A stretch of DNA of 9,061 bases from Hyphomicrobiales bacterium (GTDB lineage Bacteria > Pseudomonadota > Alphaproteobacteria > Rhizobiales > Beijerinckiaceae), in contig OMIJ01000144.1 in assembly GCA_900299065.1 (NCBI GenBank), positions 1-9,061 of the forward strand, read 5' to 3'. The notes under the pieces were generated by a model. That model ran no database searches. It saw only the letters and a list, made by a program, of their open reading frames with translations, and was not told the DNA's origin. Both the position numbers and the translations under genes were made by a program. Every line of letters starts with the position of its first letter. Position 1 is the stretch's first letter. Shown piece after piece: positions 1-5,340 of the stretch.

Positions 1-174
1 CGCTTTGGCCAGAATGGTAATGCCGCGCTCTTTTTCAAGATCATTGGAATCCATGACGCGCTCAGCCACGCGCTGATTATCGCGGAACGCGCCCGATTGG
101 CGCAGGAGCTGATCGACGAGAGTTGTCTTGCCATGGTCGACGTGCGCGATAATGGCGATGTTTCGCAGTTTCAT
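1..174 (-). CDS. typA: TypA/BipA ribosome-associated translational GTPase, N-terminal fragment
   Basis: This is the first 58 codons of a translation-factor GTPase; the window edge removes the rest (the family is usually about 600 residues). The ATG is at 174-172 on the minus strand. The P-loop (G1) AHVDHGKT lies at residues 10-17, and the switch I segment around ERGITI is at 49-54. The MKLRNIAIIAHVDHGKTTL opening and the MDSNDLEKERGITI stretch are typical of BipA rather than LepA or EF-G. Known family role: it binds ribosomes near the EF-G site and supports large-subunit assembly and growth under stress or cold. The Shine-Dalgarno match is weak (only a GAG about 14 bases upstream). The leader contains two strong adjacent hairpins, listed separately. 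The family call is secure; nothing can be said of the missing domains. Confidence 0.95.
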   Translation of the reverse strand, partial: MKLRNIAIIAHVDHGKTTLVDQLLRQSGAFRDNQRVAERVMDSNDLEKERGITILAKA

Positions 175-203
175 CGGATTCAATCTCAAACTCTAAAGGT
201 GTG

Positions 204-236
204 GGGGCCGGTACCCGGCCCCGGAACGTGGGTTCC
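204..236 (-). promoter_or_regulatory. Two adjacent hairpins in the typA leader
   Basis: An 8-bp perfect stem (GGGGCCGG at 204-211 with CCGGCCCC at 215-222, 3-base loop) abuts a second inverted repeat (GGAAC at 223-227 with GTTCC at 232-236, 4-base loop). Both lie 30-62 bases upstream of the typA start codon. Neither is followed by a T-run on the minus strand, so they do not look like an ordinary intrinsic terminator. On the plus strand the next T-run is the short one at 250-253, 13 bases beyond the second repeat. They would fold in the typA 5' untranslated region if the promoter lies upstream of them. The role is unknown; a repressor site or mRNA-stability element is possible. Confidence 0.45.
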
Positions 237-266
237 ACGCAGAAAAGGGTTTTAAGAACCTAGACA

Positions 267-464
267 TTAATAACGGCGTCCTTTGCGGGGGCCGGAATAG
301 GTTCTTCGCAGGTGCAGCATCCCTATACGAAACTCTTGGCTTTGGGAACCCGTGCCAGCGGAGGAAGCCTTAAAAAGCTTAAGCTTTCTTGCGATGAGGT
401 GAATGCGCGCCGGGCGCGCCTGGGCCTGGAGCCTGGAGGGGCTGTTTGATTTTGGGCTGATCAA
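267..464 (-). CDS. Possible small basic protein upstream of typA (doubtful)
   Basis: This is a 65-codon ORF starting at TTG (464-462), which I do not recognise. In its favour, a good Shine-Dalgarno sequence (AGGGGAG) lies about six bases upstream of the TTG. It is on the same strand as typA, ending 92 bases before it, and its third codon positions are fairly GC-rich, as in the neighbouring genes. The product would be strongly basic (many Arg and Lys, ending GPRKGRRY), with no membrane segment, cysteine or recognisable motif. Against it, the start is TTG, the composition is low-complexity (Ser/Arg/Gln), and the region is rich in palindromes that could by themselves create an open frame. A leader peptide or nucleic-acid-binding protein is only speculation. 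More likely than not it is non-coding. Confidence 0.25.
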   Translation of the reverse strand: MISPKSNSPSRLQAQARPARIHLIARKLKLFKASSAGTGSQSQEFRIGMLHLRRTYSGPRKGRRY

Positions 465-521
465 GGCTAATCTCCCCTAAAGGGCTCGGCAGAATGATCG
501 GGCCAATATGGGGGAGGGAAT

Positions 522-1610
522 ATGGTTTTCGCCATCAATGGGTTCAAACGGTCCCAATCAGCTCTATTGGCTTCAGCTCTGGCCCTCTTCGCTCTCACGC
601 AAGCTGATATGCGCCATGCGGCTTTTGCGGCAGGCCCAACCAGCGTTGCCGAAATCGCCCAATATGCAGGCGCTGACCGTGCCCAGATCCTTGATGCAGG
701 GGCCCGCAAGGAAAAGGCCCTGATGATCTATACAACAGGGACGCAGATTCAGCCGCTCATCGATCGGTTCAAACAAATCTATCCTTATCTCGATGTGCAA
801 ATGCCGCGCGCCACCTCGGAGGATGTCGCCCGTAAGGTGATTGAGGAATATGGCGCAGGTTATTACGAAGCGGATGTGTTTGAGCTCTCGTCCTATGGCC
901 TGATTGTGCCAAGACAAATGGGCATTTTGCAGCCCTTCCAATCGCCCGAGGCCAAAGCCTATCCTGATTCTGCGATCGAGAAAGATCGTATGTGGATCAG
1001 CGTGCGCGAGAGCTATGTGGGAATTGGTTATAATACCAATCTCATTTCTGCGGCAGATGCACCCAAAACCTATCAGGATCTGCTCGATCCTAAATGGAAA
1101 GGCAAAATGGCCATTTCCTATTCCATGTCGACCACAGCCAATGTCATTGGCGCAATGGTTCTGACATTGGGGGAAGATTATGTCCGTAAGCTCGGTGCGC
1201 AGGACAACAGAGTTTATCCCTTGCTGGGACGTGCTCTGGCTAATTTAACCATATCTGGTGAAGCGCCTATTTCATGGACGACTTATGATTCGCATGTTCA
1301 GGCAAGCCGCGCACAGGGCGCGCCGATTGCTTGGATTGCGCCTGGCCCCGTGCCTGTCACCGATACGTCTGTTGCACTGGCCTCCAAGGCCCAGCATCCT
1401 CATGCGTCCATGCTCTTCATTGATTTTCTGCTCTCGGCTGAAGGACAGGCCCTATATCAGAAACTGGGCTATTCTTCGGCGCGCAATGGCATGCAACCAG
1501 CCGATAAACCTGCTGTCACCAAGCTCTATCTGACCAATCGGCCTACTTATGTGAATGATTATGAAGCTTGGACCAAGCTGACGCAGGAATCCTTTATCAA
1601 GCCAAAATAA
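522..1610 (+). CDS. ABC transporter extracellular substrate-binding protein (family 1, iron/thiamine/spermidine-like fold)
   Basis: A 362-residue exported solute-binding protein. The N-terminus has a basic stretch (FKR), a hydrophobic core around residues 13-26 and a probable signal peptidase I site near AFA-AG (about residues 35-37). There is no lipobox cysteine, and in fact no cysteine at all, so it should be a soluble periplasmic protein. The mature part has family-1 SBP hallmarks: the EKALMIYTTG opening strand (64-73), FKQIYPYLDV (83-92), VGIGYNTNLI (166-175), YQDLLDPKWKGKMAI (184-198) and the HASMLFIDFLLSAEGQALYQKLGY tail region (294-317). The tandem tyrosines typical of FbpA ferric-binding proteins are not evident, so iron is not a safe ligand call. 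The start has GGGGAGGG at 511-518, slightly close to the ATG. No permease or ATPase gene adjoins it, and the next gene is convergent. The ligand is unknown. Confidence 0.85.
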   Translation: MVFAINGFKRSQSALLASALALFALTQADMRHAAFAAGPTSVAEIAQYAGADRAQILDAGARKEKALMIYTTGTQIQPLIDRFKQIYPYLDVQMPRATSEDVARKVIEEYGAGYYEADVFELSSYGLIVPRQMGILQPFQSPEAKAYPDSAIEKDRMWISVRESYVGIGYNTNLISAADAPKTYQDLLDPKWKGKMAISYSMSTTANVIGAMVLTLGEDYVRKLGAQDNRVYPLLGRALANLTISGEAPISWTTYDSHVQASRAQGAPIAWIAPGPVPVTDTSVALASKAQHPHASMLFIDFLLSAEGQALYQKLGYSSARNGMQPADKPAVTKLYLTNRPTYVNDYEAWTKLTQESFIKPK

Positions 1611-1630
1611 AGGCGCGATCCTCAGATCAT

Positions 1631-2644
1631 TTAGCGCTGACTGAATAAAATGCGCCCGTCCTGTTCCTCATGACGATGGATCAGATTTTGGTGCATGAGA
1701 TAATTCAAATGCGCCAGACATTCACTCACGGCAAGCCGTTCATGTCCCGTGCCCATAGCGCGGGGAAACAATAGGTGAGCCAGTTCACGCGCCTGTTGGG
1801 GTGCGTGCAATCCATCCATCAGCTGATCAAGACGCTGATCGTGATGAATCTTCAATTCTGCCAGCCGCACAGGCAGATTTTGAAAAGGCAGGCCATGGCC
1901 CGGCAGGATCAAATGATCTGCCGATAAGTTTGCAAACAGTGCCAGTGAGTCCAGATAGGTCTTTAAGGGATTGCCATCAGGATCGCGATAATCCACCCCG
2001 ACAAAGGGCGTGATGCGCGGCAAGATCTGATCACCAACAATTGTCACTTCATGTTCACTGTCAATGAAGGAGGCATGTTCAGGTGAATGACCGCCTGCGG
2101 TCACGACCCTCCATTGTCTGTGTCCAAATCCGATCACGTGATCATGAGCAATGATCTGATCTGGGTTAGGCGGATTTGGGACCAATGGCCGCATGGTTTT
2201 ACCAAAGCCGGAACGCTGTGTTGCTTCCTCCGCGCTATAGCCATGCGCTATGAGAAATTGCATCTGTTGCGTGCTGGGCGCTGATTGCGAGCGCTGATAT
2301 GTCACCACTGCCTGATCGCTTTCAATCTGTGTGGTGACAAAGCTGGCATCCGTCTCGTCAACGAGCCAGCGGGCAAGACCCATATGATCAGGATGGCCAT
2401 GACTGGCTATGATTCGATTAATGCGTCGATCTTGCAATATCTCTTTCCAGAGCGTGCGCAATTCGAGTGTATCGACGCCGCAATCGAGAATTGTCCAGCC
2501 ATCGCCATCATCCAAAAGCCAGACATTGACGTGATTGAGGACAAAAGGCAGCGGCAAGCGTGCCCAATAGACACCTTCGCTCACCTTGATCGTTTTGCCG
2601 ATGTCCGGAGCCTCAGCAAAAGGATGGTGAATGGCATCCGTCAT
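1631..2644 (-). CDS. Metallo-beta-lactamase-fold hydrolase with C-terminal winged-helix domain
   Basis: A 337-residue MBL-fold metallohydrolase with a complete dinuclear metal site. The HGHPDH motif gives H82, H84, D86 and H87; GGHSPEH gives H186; VGDQ gives D205; and PGHG gives H250. The last 60 or so residues (about 283-335, from RELAHLLFP to the C-terminus) resemble the beta-lactamase-associated winged helix seen in the LACTB2-like/RNase-Z-unrelated MBL branch. No signal peptide is visible, so it should be cytosolic. Family members hydrolyse thioesters, lactones, phosphodiesters or RNA, and the substrate cannot be read from this sequence. It lies 61 bases downstream of the D-2-hydroxyacid dehydrogenase on the same strand, so co-transcription is plausible. 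A glyoxalase II-like role beside a hydroxyacid enzyme is tempting but unproven. The ribosome site is weak (TTAGGTC upstream of ATG). The gene ends 20 bases from the convergent SBP gene. Confidence 0.88.
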   Translation of the reverse strand: MTDAIHHPFAEAPDIGKTIKVSEGVYWARLPLPFVLNHVNVWLLDDGDGWTILDCGVDTLELRTLWKEILQDRRINRIIASHGHPDHMGLARWLVDETDASFVTTQIESDQAVVTYQRSQSAPSTQQMQFLIAHGYSAEEATQRSGFGKTMRPLVPNPPNPDQIIAHDHVIGFGHRQWRVVTAGGHSPEHASFIDSEHEVTIVGDQILPRITPFVGVDYRDPDGNPLKTYLDSLALFANLSADHLILPGHGLPFQNLPVRLAELKIHHDQRLDQLMDGLHAPQQARELAHLLFPRAMGTGHERLAVSECLAHLNYLMHQNLIHRHEEQDGRILFSQR

Positions 2645-2705
2645 AATGACCTAACTGGCAATCAGCCAAAGTATCAGCATTGGAATTGAACATAGCAGCT
2701 TGCAG

Positions 2706-3701
2706 TTAAAGCATGCTGGGCAATATGCGGTCCGGTGGCTTGTGACCATCCATAAAGGTCTTCACATTGATGATCACCTTCTCACCCATATCAACGCGGC
2801 CTTCATGCGTGGCCGAGCTCATATGTGGAAGAAGCGTCACCTTCCCAGCCTTTGCCAGCTTTAACAGCTTGGGAGAAATTGCAGGCTCATGTTCGAACAC
2901 ATCAAGGCCAGCGCCTGCCAGCTCGCCGGCTTCCAGCATGCGCGTAAGAGCATTTTCATCGATGATCTCGCCACGCGCCGTGTTCACGATAATGGCGCTC
3001 TTGCGCAAATTCTTCAGCCTCCGCGCCGAGAGCAAATGATAGGTCGCAGGCGTATGGGGACAATTGACTGAGACAATGTCCATGCGCGCCAGCATTTGAT
3101 CAAGAGAATCCCACCAAGTGGCTTCCAGTGATTCTTCAACCGCTGAGGAAAGTCGGCGTCTGTTGTGGTAATGGATCGACAGGCCAAAGGCGCGGGCCCG
3201 CCGTGCCAGCGCCTGCCCAATGCGGCCCATGCCTACAATGCCAAGTCTTTTGCCGGAAATGCGGGCGCCCAGCATCCATGTTGGCGACCAGCCCGCCCAA
3301 TTGCCCGTGGTCACGGTTTGCGCGCCTTCCACAATCCGGCGCGCGACGGAGAGTATGAGCGCCATGGTCATATCAGCCGTGTCCTCGGTCAGAACACCCG
3401 GCGTATTGGTCACCGTGATTCCACGCTTCAAGGCGGCTTCAACATCAATATTATCGACACCATTGCCAAAATTGGCGATGAGTTTGAGATTCTCGCCCGC
3501 CTGCGCAATCAAACTGGCGTCAATGCGATCTGTGACAGTGGGAACCAGAACATCTGCTGTCTTCATGGCTTCAGCCAATTGGGCCGCAGACATGGGCTTG
3601 TCATCGACATTCAGCCTTGTGTCGAACAATTCGCACATGCGCAATTCTACGACATCCGGTAATTTCCGGGTCACGATCACGAGCGGCTTCTTTTTGCCCA
3701 T
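2706..3701 (-). CDS. D-2-hydroxyacid dehydrogenase (glyoxylate/hydroxypyruvate reductase-like)
   Basis: A 331-residue NAD(P)-dependent D-isomer 2-hydroxyacid dehydrogenase, full length for the family. The substrate domain is about residues 6-105 plus the C-terminal helix; the Rossmann domain is about 106-295. The dinucleotide motif GMGRIG is at 157-162. The end of the second strand reads HNRRR (179-183); an arginine there instead of an acidic residue suggests NADPH preference. The catalytic triad is complete: R243 in NTARG, E272 in EHEP and H293 in LPHMSSAT. This matches GRHPR/GyaR-type enzymes, which reduce glyoxylate and hydroxypyruvate to glycolate and D-glycerate; close paralogues can act on other 2-oxoacids, so specificity is inferred. 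A good Shine-Dalgarno (GAAGGAA) sits seven bases upstream of the ATG. It probably leads a transcript that continues into the MBL hydrolase, and it is divergent from the SH3 gene. Confidence 0.92.
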   Translation of the reverse strand: MGKKKPLVIVTRKLPDVVELRMCELFDTRLNVDDKPMSAAQLAEAMKTADVLVPTVTDRIDASLIAQAGENLKLIANFGNGVDNIDVEAALKRGITVTNTPGVLTEDTADMTMALILSVARRIVEGAQTVTTGNWAGWSPTWMLGARISGKRLGIVGMGRIGQALARRARAFGLSIHYHNRRRLSSAVEESLEATWWDSLDQMLARMDIVSVNCPHTPATYHLLSARRLKNLRKSAIIVNTARGEIIDENALTRMLEAGELAGAGLDVFEHEPAISPKLLKLAKAGKVTLLPHMSSATHEGRVDMGEKVIINVKTFMDGHKPPDRILPSML

Positions 3702-3987
3702 GTGCTGGTTCCTTCAGAACGACTAGCTAAAGCTGGGTTCGGGCAGAGCGATTAAGTTTAACGCATTCACCGAGATTTAACCTCGCTGGGGACAGATGGG
3801 AAACGAAGCGTTTCAACGGATCCTGCACTTCTTCAACTCTCTAGCAGATGGAAGAACAAAGACAAGGACACCGGATGAGGCAAACGGCCAGGCTTGGCTG
3901 GGGCAGTCGTGGAGTGGGCGTAATATGCTGATTTTGTGGGCTCGGAAGAATTGGGGGAATGAGATCACCCTGAAGAGCCGAAGTTAT
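3702..3987. other. Divergent intergenic region between the dehydrogenase and the SH3 protein gene
   Basis: This region should hold promoters for both neighbours. Read on the minus strand it has two GTTAAA copies with a 19-base period (plus-strand TTTAAC at 3757-3762 and 3776-3781) and a further TTAA at 3752-3755, a possible regulator site. On the plus strand TAATAT at 3921-3926 is -10-like, but I find no -35 element at proper spacing. The SH3 reading frame stays open back to an ATG at 3796, but this part carries no recognisable protein features. Confidence 0.45.
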
Positions 3988-4497
3988 ATGGGAAGATTTG
4001 GCACTCTGGCTTGTTATTTGGGCCTGCTGCTGTGTGCAGCAAATGGGGCTAAAGCGCAACAAACCGGCCCTGCGACGGGCCTGCAAGTTCCCCGTTATGT
4101 CTCCCTCAAATATGATCGGGTCAATTTGCGTGAAGGCCCCTCACGCGAACATCGCACCTCCTGGGTTTTCCAACGCGCCGGATTGCCTATCGAAATCACC
4201 GCCGAATTTGAGAATTGGCGGCGTGTGCGTGATTCGGAAGGGACAGAGGGCTGGGTGTTGCAAACCGTCCTCTCGGGCCGCCGGACGGCTCTGGTCTCGC
4301 CGTGGAAGAAAGACGGGCTGATGATCCTGCAAGCCAAGGCAGGCTCGGGGGAGACCGCCGCGCGCCTTCAGCCGGGCGTGATCGCCAATATCAAATCCTG
4401 TGACGATAAATTCTGTCATATTTTTGGGGAGGGATATGACGGATACCTTGAAAAGACAGCCCTTTGGGGGGTCTATCCTGATGAGAAAATACCCTAA
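3988..4497 (+). CDS. Exported SH3-domain (SH3_4 type) protein
   Basis: With the start at ATG 3988 this is a 169-residue protein with a clean signal peptide: short basic N-terminus (MGRF), hydrophobic core (LACYLGLLLCAANG) and a cleavage site at AKA-QQ (about residue 23). The frame continues upstream to ATGs at 3925 and 3796, but those starts would bury the signal peptide, so 3988 is preferred although its ribosome site is weak (GAAG, four bases away). The mature protein has two bacterial SH3-like units. The first, about residues 37-103, includes RVNLREGPS, PIEITAEFENWRRVRD and EGWV. The second, about 113-163, includes LQPGVIANIKSC, a likely disulfide pair C138/C143, and DGYLEKTALWGVYP. Such domains bind peptidoglycan or peptides in the periplasm; the exact role is not known. 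It is divergent from the hydroxyacid dehydrogenase, an arrangement I recall from Rhizobiales genomes. Confidence 0.85.
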   Translation: MGRFGTLACYLGLLLCAANGAKAQQTGPATGLQVPRYVSLKYDRVNLREGPSREHRTSWVFQRAGLPIEITAEFENWRRVRDSEGTEGWVLQTVLSGRRTALVSPWKKDGLMILQAKAGSGETAARLQPGVIANIKSCDDKFCHIFGEGYDGYLEKTALWGVYPDEKIP

Positions 4498-4648
4498 CCG
4501 GCTGATTTGAGACTCCTTGGCTTGCATTGCAGGCCTATATCTGGCAATAAACCCCCTCTGGACCGACCGGCTGAAAGGGCTGCCGTGGCGGTCCATTCGC
4601 TCATCCCGTGCGAACCGGCGGTTTTAACCTCCGGCCCGATAACCCGAA

Positions 4649-4669
4649 AGATGGGTAACCATCTGTTTT
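4649..4669 (+). promoter_or_regulatory. Hairpin with GNRA loop directly upstream of the rpmI ribosome-binding site
   Basis: AGATGG (4649-4654) pairs with CCATCT (4659-4664) around a GTAA tetraloop, followed by GTTTT. One base later comes the rpmI Shine-Dalgarno GGAGAG (4670-4675). ACCC at 4642-4645 can instead pair with GGGT at 4653-4656, and the two pairings exclude each other. Further upstream GGACCG/CGGTCC (about 4560-4594) can close a larger stem. Ribosomal-protein operons of this kind are commonly controlled by L20 binding the leader. That this hairpin is such a site is inference. Confidence 0.4.
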
Positions 4670-4679
4670 GGAGAGCCAA

Positions 4680-4880
4680 ATGCCCAAGTTGAAGACCAAA
4701 TCAGGCGCTAAAAAGCGCTTTAAAATCACCGGCACCGGCAAAGTTGTCTATGCCCAGGCCGGTAAGCGTCATGGCATGATCAAGCGGACCACCAAACAGA
4801 TCAGGAACCTGCGCGGCACCAATATTCTGTTCAAGACAGATGGTGACAACATCAAAAAATACTTCTTGCCCAACGGCTGA
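4680..4880 (+). CDS. rpmI: 50S ribosomal protein L35
   Basis: A complete 66-residue L35, a basic protein of the large ribosomal subunit. It opens with MPKLKTKSGAKKRF and carries the typical ITGTGKVVYAQAGKRH segment (residues 16-31) and the family's Lys/Arg-rich composition. The frame is open further back to an ATG at 4668, but the start is set at 4680: GGAGAG lies four bases before it, and all L35 proteins begin with this MPK sequence. It is followed 42 bases later by rplT and is presumably in the same transcript. In many bacteria infC precedes this gene; here it does not. The 182-base leader between the SH3 gene and rpmI therefore probably contains its own promoter, and TTGCAT-N18-AATAAA at 4522-4551 is a weak candidate. 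Confidence 0.97.
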   Translation: MPKLKTKSGAKKRFKITGTGKVVYAQAGKRHGMIKRTTKQIRNLRGTNILFKTDGDNIKKYFLPNG

Positions 4881-4922
4881 AGTCGGTTCCTTCCAGTTTG
4901 CAGATCTTAATAGGAGATCATT

Positions 4923-5282
4923 ATGGCTCGCGTTAAACGTGGCGTTACAGCCCATGCCAAACATAAAAAGACATATGATGCTGCCAAGGGATTCCGCGGC
5001 CGTCGCAAGAATACCATTCGCGCAGCTAAGGCCGCTGTCGATAAATCCATGCAATATGCCTATCGCGATCGCAAAAATCGCAAGCGCACCATTCGCGCTT
5101 TGTGGATTCAGCGTCTCAACGCCGCTGTGCGTGAATTAGGCCTGACCTATAGCCGCTTCATCAATGGTCTGCTGCGTGCAGGCATTGAAGTGGATCGCAA
5201 GGTTCTCTCTGATCTGGCCATCACCCAGCCCGCAGCCTTTGCGGCTCTGGTGGAAAAGGCCAAGGCTGCTTTGCCGGCTTGA
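4923..5282 (+). CDS. rplT: 50S ribosomal protein L20
   Basis: A complete 119-residue L20, a primary-binding protein needed early in 50S assembly and, in studied bacteria, a translational repressor of its own operon. Recognisable segments include MARVKRGVTAHAKHKK at the N-terminus, the long basic extension AAKGFRGRRKNTIRAAK (residues 20-36), YRDRKNRKRTIRALWIQRLNAA (47-68) and GLTYSRFINGLLRAGIEVDRKVLSDLA (73-99). The ATG has an excellent Shine-Dalgarno (AGGAG at 4912-4916, six bases away). It is cotranscribed with rpmI and closed by a strong intrinsic terminator. pheS, which often follows rplT, is absent here. Confidence 0.98.
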   Translation: MARVKRGVTAHAKHKKTYDAAKGFRGRRKNTIRAAKAAVDKSMQYAYRDRKNRKRTIRALWIQRLNAAVRELGLTYSRFINGLLRAGIEVDRKVLSDLAITQPAAFAALVEKAKAALPA

Positions 5283-5314
5283 GCTGCCCCAAGCGCCTTT
5301 TGTTATAACGACCC

Positions 5315-5340
5315 AAGGCCCGCTTTTGCGGGCCTTTTTT
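5315..5340 (+). terminator. Intrinsic terminator of rpmI-rplT
   Basis: AAGGCCCGC (5315-5323) pairs with GCGGGCCTT (5328-5336) around a TTTT loop, and the run of T continues to 5340. It lies 32 bases after the rplT stop and is a textbook intrinsic terminator for the plus strand. Read the other way, the stem is not followed by a U-rich tract, so it should not stop ygiQ transcription efficiently. The last two T bases belong to the ygiQ stop codon. Confidence 0.95.

Larger units (their letters stand above)
175..521. other. Divergent intergenic region between typA and the substrate-binding protein gene
   Basis: This 347-base stretch lies between two divergent genes and should hold both promoters, but I cannot point to a convincing -35/-10 pair for either. 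It contains the paired hairpins at 204-236, a perfect 14-base palindrome (AAAGCTTAAGCTTT) at 374-387, a GC-rich inverted repeat with 7-base arms (GCGCGCC/GGCGCGC) at 405-419, and two tandem copies of CCTGGAG at 425-438. A doubtful minus-strand ORF covers 267-464 and would contain the last three of these. I see no tRNA or mobile-element end. Confidence 0.6.

Noticed and set aside
1611..1640. Terminator between the convergent SBP and MBL genes
   Set aside because: Only a 4-base GATC/GATC stem with a short ATTT after it; too weak to call.
2285..2689. 134-codon plus-strand frame antisense to the MBL hydrolase
   Set aside because: It lies wholly opposite a gene with intact metal-binding motifs; its translation shows no family features.
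3165..3726. Long plus-strand frames antisense to the hydroxyacid dehydrogenase
   Set aside because: The opposite strand encodes a complete, motif-intact dehydrogenase; these are shadow frames.
3752..3781. Full CtrA binding site
   Set aside because: TTAAC half-sites are present, but the spacings (2 and about 15 bases) do not fit TTAA-N7-TTAAC.
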